Below, piece after piece: positions 1-6,133 of a DNA stretch of 6,374 bases; positions within the stretch are counted from its first letter, which is position 1; every line of letters starts with the position of its first letter. The notes below the pieces were generated by a model, which did no database searches, was not told the DNA's origin, and saw nothing but the letters and a program-made list of their open reading frames with translations. The stretch is from CAYFVR01 sp046541515 (GTDB taxonomy: Bacteria; Desulfobacterota; Desulfobacteria; Desulfobacterales; Desulfococcaceae), in assembly GCA_046541515.1 (NCBI GenBank), contig JBKHDD010000237.1, positions 1 to 6,374 of the forward strand. The letters are read 5' to 3'. The position numbers and the translations under genes were made by a program.

Positions 1-10
1 GAGCCGTCCG

Positions 11-50
11 TTCCGCCTCTCTCCCGCACGGGGAGGGGCGGAAAAATTTT
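11..50 (+). terminator. Possible rho-independent terminator of an upstream gene
   Basis: Bases 11-24 pair with 30-43 to give a 14-bp stem (two G-T wobbles, 18:36 and 22:32) closed by the five-base loop CGCAC, followed by AAATTTT at 44-50. This has the shape of an intrinsic terminator for a plus-strand gene ending left of the window. The T run is short and is preceded by three A, so efficiency is doubtful; it could instead be a dispersed palindromic repeat. No coding sequence belonging to such an upstream gene is visible here. Confidence 0.4.
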
Positions 51-233
51 GCCCCGACCCCACGCGGAGGAACCACCCGGGGCCGTCCTCGAAACGGCTT
101 CCCGATCGCGTTGCGCCGCCCGGGGCGGCCCAAAAATTCCGCCGGCGAATCGCCGGGAGCCCCATGCGCCGACCCCGCGACCCAGAAACCCGGCCAACCG
201 CGGAATGCCACCGGACCAAAAAGGAGTGAATCC

Positions 234-1013
234 GTGGAGATTATCGTACTCGTAAAACAGGTTCCGGCGACCGAATCGAACATTTCCGTCGCCGACGACG
301 GCGCGCGGATCGACCTTCGCGACGCGAAAATGGTGATGAATCCCTACGACGAATTCGCCGTGGAGGAGGCGCTGCAAATCAAGGCCAAACACGGGGGAGC
401 GGTCACCGTGCTCACCCTGGGCGGCGACAAGGCGGTGGACGTGCTGCGCACCGGCCTGGCCATGGGCGCCGACAAGGCGGTCCACGTCAAAGACCCCGAC
501 GTTGCCGACCGGGACGCCCTGGCGATCGCCAACATTTTGGCCGCCGCCATCAAAACACTGGAATGCGATCTGGTCATCGCCGGTCAAAGGGCCGTGGACG
601 ACGACGGCTACATTGTGGGACCGGCCGTGGCGGAACTGCTGGGCGTTCCCCACATGGGCATGGTGGTCGCGGAGGAAATCAACGACGGGGTCCTCCGCTG
701 CACCCGCACCGTGGAAGGCGGCACGGTGGTGATGGAAACGCCGCTGCCCGCCCTGTTCACCACCCAGCGGGGCCTCAACGAGCCGCGCTACGCCTCCCTG
801 CCCGGGATCATGAAGGCCAAGAAAAAGCCGGTGGACGTTCGCGCCGTGGACGACCTCGGTCTGGACGCCGACGCGCTGGCCCCCAAAGCCAAAATTCTCC
901 GATACGTCTCGCCGCCGGAACGCTCGGCCGGAAAAATGATCGAGGGCGATTCCGCCTCGGCCAAGGCGCAAGAGCTGGTGCGCCTGTTGCGCGAAGAAGC
1001 CAAGGTGATTTAA
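234..1013 (+). CDS. etfB: Electron transfer flavoprotein, beta subunit (EtfB)
   Basis: Small subunit of the heterodimeric cytoplasmic electron transfer flavoprotein, which takes electrons from acyl-CoA dehydrogenases and related flavoenzymes. The protein has 259 residues, normal for the family. It opens with the typical IIVLVKQVPATE strand; VMNPYDEFAVEEAL lies at 34-47, the nucleotide-binding AGQRAVDDDG at 116-125, and the hallmark LNEPRYASLPGIMKAKKKP at 181-199. L189 sits where the human recognition-loop leucine (Leu195) anchors partner dehydrogenases. I chose the GTG at 234 because AAGGAG at 221-226 lies 7 bases upstream and the resulting N-terminus fits the family. The same frame is open back to a TTG at 111, but those residues look non-coding. 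Partner etfA lies downstream after an unusually long spacer. The segment D122-D-D-G-Y does not match the DGDTAQVGP-type motif I associate with bifurcating ETFs, so a conventional role is favoured but not proven. Confidence 0.96.
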   Translation: MEIIVLVKQVPATESNISVADDGARIDLRDAKMVMNPYDEFAVEEALQIKAKHGGAVTVLTLGGDKAVDVLRTGLAMGADKAVHVKDPDVADRDALAIANILAAAIKTLECDLVIAGQRAVDDDGYIVGPAVAELLGVPHMGMVVAEEINDGVLRCTRTVEGGTVVMETPLPALFTTQRGLNEPRYASLPGIMKAKKKPVDVRAVDDLGLDADALAPKAKILRYVSPPERSAGKMIEGDSASAKAQELVRLLREEAKVI

Positions 1014-1047
1014 TTCCCCATCGCGTCCATTGGCGCCGTTGAGGGCA

Positions 1048-1158
1048 GGGGCGTATTGCGCGCCCCCTTGGCGGATCGGGCAATATCTGGGAATGGTTTC
1101 CGCCGTGCGCACGGGAGGCGGAGCCTCCCGAAAGGCTTTCCCAGGCAGCCCCTGGGAA
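1048..1158. repeat. Cluster of palindromic repeats inside the etfB-etfA spacer
   Basis: Three inverted repeats stand nearly side by side. GGGGCG (1048-1053) pairs with CGCCCC (1061-1066). CGGGAGGC (1112-1119) pairs with GCCTCCCG (1123-1130) around GGA. TTCCCAGG (1138-1145) pairs with CCTGGGAA (1151-1158). A perfect 12-base palindrome, CCGTGCGCACGG (1103-1114), overlaps the second, and AGCCT (1122-1126) can alternatively pair with AGGCT (1133-1137). No T run follows any of them, so they are not standard terminators. They look like REP-type dispersed elements: hairpins with CCCAGG/CCTGGG arms and GGGGCG...CGCCCC arms are, from memory, common in intergenic DNA of several bacterial groups. Copies elsewhere in the genome cannot be checked here. 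Confidence 0.65.
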
Positions 1159-1206
1159 CGAGGAAAAAATCAGATTTAATCTCCACATCCGCAAGGAGAA
1201 GTTTTC

Positions 1207-2172
1207 ATGTCTCAAAATATATTGGTGATTGCCGAACACCGGGACGGCGCGTTCCGAAAGGTGAGCTTCGAGGCCATCAGCGTGGCCCGGCGGCTGGCGG
1301 AATCGGCCGGGGGCGAGGCGGTGGCCCTGGTGCTGTGCGAAGGCATCGGCGATTTGGCGGCCCAGTGCGGGGCCTACGGCGCGGCCCGGGTGCTGGCTGC
1401 GGAACACGCCGAACTCAGGGAGTACGATCCCGAAGCCTATACGGCCGTGGTGGCCGCGGCGGTGGAGAAGGAATCCCCGGCCGTGATCTTGATGGGCGCC
1501 TCCAGCCAGGGCAAGGACCTGGCCGGTCGGCTGGCGGCCCGGCTGAAGGCCGGCGTGGCCATGGACTGCACGGCGGTGCGGCTGGAAGGGGGCAACGTGG
1601 TGGCCACGCGGCCCATCTACGGCGGCAAGGTGCTGGCGGAAGTGGCCCTGAGCGGCGCGCCCCAGATCGCGGCGCTTCGGCCCAACGCCTTCGAGGCCGA
1701 GGAAAACGCGGCGGCCGGAACCGTGGAACCCCTGGACGCCGACCCCGGCTCGCCCAAGGCCAAGTTCGTGGAAAAGCAGCTGGAAACCGGCAAGGCGGAG
1801 CTGACCGAGGCCGACGTCGTGGTCACCGGCGGCCGGGGGGTGGGCGGCAAGGACTACAAGGTCATCGAAGAGCTGGCCGAGGCCCTGGGCGGCGCGGTGG
1901 GCGCGTCCCGGTCCGCCGTGGACGAAGGCTGGCGGCCCCACGCCGACCAGGTGGGCCAGACCGGCAAGGTGGTCTCCCCCAATCTCTACGTCGCCTGCGG
2001 CGTCTCCGGCGCCGTCCAGCACCTGGCCGGCATGTCCGGCTCCCGGGTGGTGGTCGCCATCAACAAAGACCCCGATGCCCCCATTTTCAGCAAGGCCGAC
2101 TACGGCATCGTGGGCGATCTCTTCGAGGTGGTTCCCGCCATCACCGAGGCGGTCCGGAAGTCGCGGGGCTGA
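1207..2172 (+). CDS. etfA: Electron transfer flavoprotein, alpha subunit (EtfA)
   Basis: Large subunit of the ETF heterodimer, carrying most of the FAD site. At 321 residues it has normal length. The N-terminal half (about 1-185, from MSQNILVIAEH) is the ETF alpha/beta fold. The C-terminal FAD domain starts around 199 with VVTGGRGVGG at 205-214, followed by ASRSAVDEGW at 233-242, QVGQTGK at 248-254 and the family signature from L260 to N286 (LYVACGVSGAVQH at 260-272, AIN at 284-286). R235, T252 and H272 align, with a constant offset of 14, to human ETF-alpha Arg249, Thr266 and His286, which contact FAD, so the site looks intact. The ATG at 1207 is preceded by AAGGAG at 1193-1198, 8 bases away, giving this gene its own strong ribosome binding site despite the repeat-filled spacer. 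The stop codon overlaps the rimO start (TGATG). Confidence 0.96.
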   Translation: MSQNILVIAEHRDGAFRKVSFEAISVARRLAESAGGEAVALVLCEGIGDLAAQCGAYGAARVLAAEHAELREYDPEAYTAVVAAAVEKESPAVILMGASSQGKDLAGRLAARLKAGVAMDCTAVRLEGGNVVATRPIYGGKVLAEVALSGAPQIAALRPNAFEAEENAAAGTVEPLDADPGSPKAKFVEKQLETGKAELTEADVVVTGGRGVGGKDYKVIEELAEALGGAVGASRSAVDEGWRPHADQVGQTGKVVSPNLYVACGVSGAVQHLAGMSGSRVVVAINKDPDAPIFSKADYGIVGDLFEVVPAITEAVRKSRG

Positions 2173-3515
2173 TGGCCGCGACGGCCGGCCGCGCCATCCA
2201 CCTGCTCGCCCTGGGATGCGCCCGGAACCAGGTGGACGGCGAGGAGATGACCGCCCGCCTCCGGCAGGCCCACTGGACGCCGGTGGACGACCCCGAGGCG
2301 GCGGAGGTGGTGGTGGTCAACACCTGCGGCTTCATCCAGGCCGCCGCCGAGGAATCCATCGCAACGATTCTGGAGCTTGCCGAACTCAAGAAAACCGGGA
2401 ATCTCCGCTCCCTCATCGTGGCCGGCTGCCTGCCCCAGCGCTACGGGCGGGAGCTGGCCCGGGAAATGCCCGAGGTGGACGTGTTCCTGGGCACCGGCGC
2501 CTTCGACCAAATCGTGGCGGCGGCCGAAAACAGCCTCTCCGACGGCCCCTGCCTGCTGCCCGATCCCGAGGCCCTGCCGTTGGATTCGCCTGAGTGCGAC
2601 CGGGCGACCGGCGGCCCCAGCGTCTATATCAAAATCGCGGAAGGGTGCAGCCGAAGCTGCACCTACTGCGTCATCCCCCGGCTTCGCGGCCGCCAGCGCA
2701 GCCGGGCTTCGGCCGCCATCTTGAAGGAGGCCCGACGCCACATCGACGCCGGGGCGCGGGAGCTGGTGCTGGTGGCCCAGGAAACCACCGCCTACGGCCG
2801 GGACCGATCCGAAGGGGAGGACGGCGCCCATTTCGCCGCCTTGCTGACGGATATGGCCGATCTGTCTTCGGACGTGTGGATTCGGTTCCTCTACGGCCAT
2901 CCCGAAAGCCTGGACGACCGGACGCTGGACGCCATGGCCGGGCGTAAAAACATCTGCCCCTATTTCGATCTGCCCATCCAGCACGCCAGCCGACCGGTGC
3001 TGAAGCGCATGGGGCGGAACCATCCGCCGGAGGCGATGCTTCGGCTGTTTGCGCGCATCCGGGAACGGATTCCCCAGGCCGCCCTGCGAACCACGGTGAT
3101 CCTGGGATTCCCCGGCGAAACCGAGGCCGACGTTCAGGCGTTGCTGGATTTCCTGGCCGAGGTACGCTTCGACCATCTGGGCGCGTTTACCTACTCGGAC
3201 GGCGAGGATCTGTCCTCCCACCGGCTTCCGGATCACGTCTCTCGGGGCGAGGCCCGGCGGCGGCGGGATCGGGTCATGGCCTTGCAACGGGGGATTTCCG
3301 AGGAAAAGCTGGGCCGGTTCCTGGACCAAACCGCGACCGTGCTGGTGGAGGAGCCCGCCGAGCCGGGCATTATCCTGGGCCGGACCGTCTTTCAGGCCCC
3401 GGAGGTGGACGGGCTGGTCTACGTCCACCACGACGGCGGCCTAAATCCGGGCGACCGGGCCCAGGTCCGGATTACCGACACGCTGGAGTACGATCTGGTG
3501 GGGACGGCCACATGA
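2172..3515 (+). CDS. rimO: Ribosomal protein S12 methylthiotransferase RimO
   Basis: Radical-SAM methylthiotransferase that adds a methylthio group to the conserved aspartate of ribosomal protein S12 (Asp88 in E. coli). It has 447 residues, close to the E. coli enzyme. The N-terminal domain has three cysteines for the auxiliary Fe-S cluster: C16 (LGCARNQVD), C52 (NTCGF) and C86 (AGCLPQRY). The radical-SAM CxxxCxxC is C159, C163, C166 in EGCSRSCTYCVIPRLRG. Further RimO-type blocks are LVLVAQETTAYG, WIRFLYGHPE, DLPIQHAS and LRTTVILGFPGETE; a C-terminal TRAM-like beta domain covers about 386-447. These blocks fit RimO better than the tRNA enzymes MiaB or MtaB. The ATG at 2172 shares its A with the etfA stop codon and has no strong Shine-Dalgarno, so translation is probably coupled to etfA. 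The frame is open upstream to 1056, but that stretch lies under etfA in another frame and is not coding. Confidence 0.95.
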   Translation: MAATAGRAIHLLALGCARNQVDGEEMTARLRQAHWTPVDDPEAAEVVVVNTCGFIQAAAEESIATILELAELKKTGNLRSLIVAGCLPQRYGRELAREMPEVDVFLGTGAFDQIVAAAENSLSDGPCLLPDPEALPLDSPECDRATGGPSVYIKIAEGCSRSCTYCVIPRLRGRQRSRASAAILKEARRHIDAGARELVLVAQETTAYGRDRSEGEDGAHFAALLTDMADLSSDVWIRFLYGHPESLDDRTLDAMAGRKNICPYFDLPIQHASRPVLKRMGRNHPPEAMLRLFARIRERIPQAALRTTVILGFPGETEADVQALLDFLAEVRFDHLGAFTYSDGEDLSSHRLPDHVSRGEARRRRDRVMALQRGISEEKLGRFLDQTATVLVEEPAEPGIILGRTVFQAPEVDGLVYVHHDGGLNPGDRAQVRITDTLEYDLVGTAT

Positions 3516-4492
3516 GCGGGCTGAAGGAACGAATTCTGGGCCGGGTGGCGGACGATCTGGTGGCCGTGGAGGCGGCGCTGCGGGAGAATCTGGACCCCCA
3601 AGTCGAACTGGTGGAGAAGGTCGCCGGCCACACCCTGTTCGCCGGAGGCAAGCGGCTGCGCCCCCTGCTGATGATTCTGGCCGCCCGCCTCTGCGGTTAC
3701 GACGGCGGAAGGGAAATTTTCTTTTCCACCATTTTCGAATACCTTCACGTGGCCACCCTGATCCACGACGACGTGGTGGACGGCGCCCGGGTCCGCCGGG
3801 GGCTGGAGGCGGCCCACCACCGCTGGAGCGGCCCCGTTGCGGTGCTCGCCGGCGATTTCCTGCTGGCCCGCTCCCTGACCATCGCGGCGGAGACCGGCGA
3901 CCCGGAGGTGATCCGGGTCATCGCGGGGATCACCGAGCAGATGTCCCAGGGCGAAATCCACCAGCTCGACCAAAAGGGCAACCTGGCGCTGAGCGAGGCG
4001 GAATATCTGGAAATCATTCGCCGAAAGACCGCCGTGCTGCTGCGCGGGGCCTGCCGGGTGGGGGGACTGGTGGCCGGGGCCGAGGCGGAGGAAGTGGAGG
4101 CGCTGTCGGACTACGGCCATCATCTGGGGCTGGCCTTCCAGATGGCGGACGACCTGCTGGACTACACCGCCGACGAGGCGGTTCTGGGCAAAGCGCCGGG
4201 CGCGGACCTGCGGGAAGGCAAGCTGACCCTGCCGGTCATCCGCACCCTCTCCGTCGCCGCGCCGGAGGACCGGGAACGGCTGACGACGGCCATTCGTTCG
4301 CCGGAATTTTCCGAAGCCGCCTTCGCGGAGCTCCGGAAACTACTGGAGCGTTGCGGCGGCGTCTCCTACACCCGGGAACAGGCCCGGGACCACGTCGCCG
4401 CGGCCAAGGCCCGGATTTCCGGCTTTCCGGAATCCGACACCCGAAGCGTGATGATGGACATCGCCGATTACGCGCTGGACCGGAAATCCTGA
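3512..4492 (+). CDS. Long-chain trans-polyprenyl diphosphate synthase (IspB/HepT-like)
   Basis: Trans-prenyltransferase that condenses isopentenyl diphosphate onto an allylic primer to build a polyprenyl diphosphate, most likely for a respiratory quinone side chain. It has 326 residues (E. coli IspB has 323). Visible motifs are GGKRLRP at 45-51, the first aspartate-rich motif D86-D-V-V-D90 within LIHDDVVD, MSQGEIHQL in the middle, a KT pair in RRKTAVLL, and the second motif FQMADDLLD at 209-217 (D213, D214, D217). The first motif lacks the two-residue insertion of bacterial farnesyl synthases, and small residues (A, T) sit 5 and 4 positions before it, which in this family goes with long products. 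Exact chain length cannot be read from sequence. The ATG overlaps the rimO stop as ATGA, implying translational coupling. Confidence 0.9.
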   Translation: MSGLKERILGRVADDLVAVEAALRENLDPQVELVEKVAGHTLFAGGKRLRPLLMILAARLCGYDGGREIFFSTIFEYLHVATLIHDDVVDGARVRRGLEAAHHRWSGPVAVLAGDFLLARSLTIAAETGDPEVIRVIAGITEQMSQGEIHQLDQKGNLALSEAEYLEIIRRKTAVLLRGACRVGGLVAGAEAEEVEALSDYGHHLGLAFQMADDLLDYTADEAVLGKAPGADLREGKLTLPVIRTLSVAAPEDRERLTTAIRSPEFSEAAFAELRKLLERCGGVSYTREQARDHVAAAKARISGFPESDTRSVMMDIADYALDRKS

Positions 4493-4507
4493 CGCCGCCG
4501 GTTTAAA

Positions 4508-4520
4508 GACTCGACGAGTC
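4508..4520. promoter_or_regulatory. Short palindrome in the gap before the secreted-protein gene
   Basis: GACTCGACGAGTC is a perfect 13-base palindrome about its central A, lying 40 bases before the proposed start at 4560 and 16 bases after the upstream stop codon. It could be a small operator or a hairpin (GACTC arms, GAC loop). No -35/-10 pair was recognised in the 67-base gap and no T run follows, so the secreted-protein gene may be read from the upstream transcript. Function is speculative. Confidence 0.2.
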
Positions 4521-4559
4521 GCCCGGTTGTTTCGGGAACGCAAACAGGAAAGGGAAGAC

Positions 4560-5852
4560 ATGAGGAAAGGGGCAGTTCGGCCGATGAAATTTCGATGGTG
4601 GTTTTTCCTGTTGGGGCTGGTTGCCTTCATGCCGGCAATTGGCGGCGCACAGACAACGGAACCCGCCGAGGCGGAACCGCCGCCGACCTCCGTCACCGCC
4701 GCGGCCATGGGCCAGAGCGACATTCGGGACAAAAACACCGCCGAGGCTCGCCAACGGGCCACGGCCGACGGCCTGGAGGGCGCGGTTCGCCAAGCGGCCC
4801 TGGCGGTGCTGGGCGCGGAGGCCATCGGGGCCGACCTCTCCCGTTTTCTTTCCGCCATTTCCGGCCAGGCCGAAACCTTTGTGGAAACCTACCGGGTGCT
4901 GGGGACCGCCCCCACCGGCAATGTTTTCCGGGTGCTGGTGGAGGCCACGGTTTCGGTGGAAACGCTTCGAAACCGGCTGGGGAGGTTTGCCGGTTCGGCC
5001 GCCGAGGCCGCTTCCTCGCCGGATGAACCGAAGGCGGACGAAGGAGCCCCGGGCGTCCTCCTGTTGATGGCCCATCAGGACCTGGAGGATATCTCGCCGG
5101 AATTCTGGTGGGGGGAAGGCCCCGGCCCGGCGGACGTTCCGGCCGAAAAGGCGCTGGCCGAGACCTTGGAAGCGGCGGGGCTGCAAGTCATCCCCCACGG
5201 AAACGAGGCGCCCGACGTGGCGGTACAGGGCGCCATCATTTTCCAGCCCGATCTGAACGACCAGGAAGCGCTGGCCATCGCGGAAAGCCTGGACGCCGAT
5301 CTGGTGGTGGTGGGCAAGGCGATCGTGTACCGCGTGCCGGAAACGGCCCCGGACGCGCCGCCCTCCTTCAACGCCACGGTCACGGCCCGGGTGCTGCGGG
5401 TCGCCACCGGGGAAAGGCTGGATTCCGTGCTGGAAACCGTGGTCCGCGTGGCGGAGGACACGGCGGCGGAAGGCCGGGAAGCGTTGACGGCCGCCGGACG
5501 CCAGGCCGGGGAAAAGCTGGCGGAAACCCTCTCGGGAATGGAAACGACGACCGATTCCGCCGCCCCCGTTATGCCGGAACCGGCGCCCCCCGGCGATTTG
5601 GAGCTGGTGGTCCAGGGCGCGGGAAATTTGGGAAATTTCGTCCATTTCCGCCGGAAGCTCACCGGAATTGAGGGGGTGTCCGGCCTTCAAATCCGCCGCA
5701 TGCAGGGCGATCAGGCCACCCTTTCGGTCACCTATCCGGACGGAGCGGACGCGCTGGCGCGGGTGTTGTCGGAGTTGACCTTCGACCTCTTTTCCATTTC
5801 CGTCCAGGCCCCCGATCCCGATCGGCTTCAGGTCGCGCTGACGCCCCGTTAG
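4560..5852 (+). CDS. Secreted periplasmic protein of unknown function, three apparent domains
   Basis: 430 residues. The N-terminus has basic residues (R2, K3, R7, K10, R12), a hydrophobic core WWFFLLGLVAFMPAIGG at 13-29 and a likely signal peptidase I site after GGA (A30), so the product is probably periplasmic. There is no lipobox cysteine. About 45-142 is helical then beta-rich (AEARQRATADGLEGAVRQAA, then VFRVLVEATVSV), reminiscent of the FlgT N-terminal / LPP20-like fold. After an acidic linker, about 165-325 has LDADLVVVGKAIVYR and ATVTARVLRVATGERLDS, resembling CsgG/TolB-N-like modules. A Pro-rich linker leads to a small alpha/beta domain at 347-430. These likenesses are by eye only. 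I chose the ATG at 4560 because AGGAAAGGGA (4546-4555) precedes it; the ATG at 4584 would shorten the n-region but keep the signal. No hydrophobic segment follows the signal peptide. The reading frame is intact. Confidence 0.8.
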   Translation: MRKGAVRPMKFRWWFFLLGLVAFMPAIGGAQTTEPAEAEPPPTSVTAAAMGQSDIRDKNTAEARQRATADGLEGAVRQAALAVLGAEAIGADLSRFLSAISGQAETFVETYRVLGTAPTGNVFRVLVEATVSVETLRNRLGRFAGSAAEAASSPDEPKADEGAPGVLLLMAHQDLEDISPEFWWGEGPGPADVPAEKALAETLEAAGLQVIPHGNEAPDVAVQGAIIFQPDLNDQEALAIAESLDADLVVVGKAIVYRVPETAPDAPPSFNATVTARVLRVATGERLDSVLETVVRVAEDTAAEGREALTAAGRQAGEKLAETLSGMETTTDSAAPVMPEPAPPGDLELVVQGAGNLGNFVHFRRKLTGIEGVSGLQIRRMQGDQATLSVTYPDGADALARVLSELTFDLFSISVQAPDPDRLQVALTPR

Positions 5853-5922
5853 CGCAAGGGAAAGGGCGGGCGTTTCGGGACTTTCTCCTGGCGGGAGCAA
5901 CCGGAAAAAAGCGAAAGGATGC

Positions 5923-5951
5923 TTGACAACGGGGCGGCGCCCTGCTAATTA
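5923..5951 (+). promoter_or_regulatory. Probable sigma-70-type promoter of the tRNA-Val gene
   Basis: A perfect -35 box TTGACA at 5923-5928 is followed, after 17 bases, by the weak -10 candidate TAATTA at 5946-5951; GCTAAT at 5944-5949 is an alternative with a 15-base spacer. The region between the boxes is GC-rich. Transcription would begin near 5958, a short distance before the mature tRNA 5' end at 5970, as expected for a single tRNA unit. Confidence 0.6.
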
Positions 5952-5969
5952 CCCGAATCGTTCTTTTGG

Positions 5970-6044
5970 AGGCACGTAGCTCAGGGGGAGAGCACTACCT
6001 TGACGCGGTAGGGGTCGTTGGTTCGAATCCAATCGTGCCTACCA
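5970..6044 (+). tRNA. tRNA-Val (anticodon GAC)
   Basis: A full cloverleaf folds by hand. The acceptor stem AGGCACG (5970-5976) pairs with CGTGCCT, with discriminator A at 6041 and CCA encoded at 6042-6044. The D stem is GCTC/GAGC with a short 7-base loop AGGGGGA. The anticodon stem CTACC/GGTAG encloses the loop TTGACGC (6000-6006), placing GAC at 6002-6004, which reads valine codons GUC and GUU. The variable loop is five bases; the T stem GTTGG/CCAAT (one G-T wobble) encloses TTCGAAT. The first acceptor pair is A-T rather than the commoner G-C. The gene has its own promoter and terminator. Confidence 0.96.
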
Positions 6045-6055
6045 TCCGAAAGCAC

Positions 6056-6085
6056 AAGGGTCGCGGGAAACCGCGACCCTTTTTT
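6056..6085 (+). terminator. Rho-independent terminator of the tRNA-Val unit
   Basis: GGGTCGCGG (6058-6066) pairs perfectly with CCGCGACCC (6071-6079) around a GAAA tetraloop (GNRA type). The stem extends to 11 bp through A6056-A6057 with T6080-T6081. Six T follow directly (6080-6085). The hairpin starts 11 bases after the tRNA CCA end. On the minus strand the exit side has only two T, so it is unlikely to be an efficient terminator for the converging gene. Confidence 0.92.
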
Positions 6086-6133
6086 CGTTTGGGACGGGAG
6101 AGGGTTTTCGCCGCCGAGCCGGAGGGATAGATT

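Noticed and set aside
115..156. Two small GC hairpins (115-129 and 142-156) before etfB as a riboswitch or attenuator
   Set aside because: Stems of six bases are expected by chance in such GC-rich DNA, with no T run and no known riboswitch core recognised.
111..233. Upstream TTG start that would extend EtfB by 41 residues
   Set aside because: The extra residues have no family similarity, while the GTG at 234 has a well-placed Shine-Dalgarno and the normal N-terminus.
49..255. Small open frame in the etfB leader
   Set aside because: Pro/Arg-rich, overlaps the etfB start and has no convincing ribosome binding site at its beginning.
808..2022. 404-residue open frame antisense to etfA
   Set aside because: A typical shadow frame in GC-rich DNA: no recognisable motifs, and it covers the hairpin spacer and parts of both etf genes.
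1056..2171. Long open frame upstream of rimO that would give an 819-residue fusion
   Set aside because: It lies under etfA in another frame, has Gly/Arg/Pro-rich nonsense composition, and RimO homology begins exactly at the ATG at 2172.
2100..3431. 443-residue open frame antisense to rimO
   Set aside because: Mirrors rimO codon usage, no domain pattern, and the plus strand carries a complete RimO.
5841..5875. ACGCCC / GGGCGT pairing as terminator of the secreted-protein gene
   Set aside because: Only six pairs around a 21-base loop with three T; too weak to call.
4503..5900. 465-residue open frame antisense to the secreted-protein gene
   Set aside because: His/Gly/Arg-rich shadow; the plus-strand frame has a ribosome binding site and a signal peptide.
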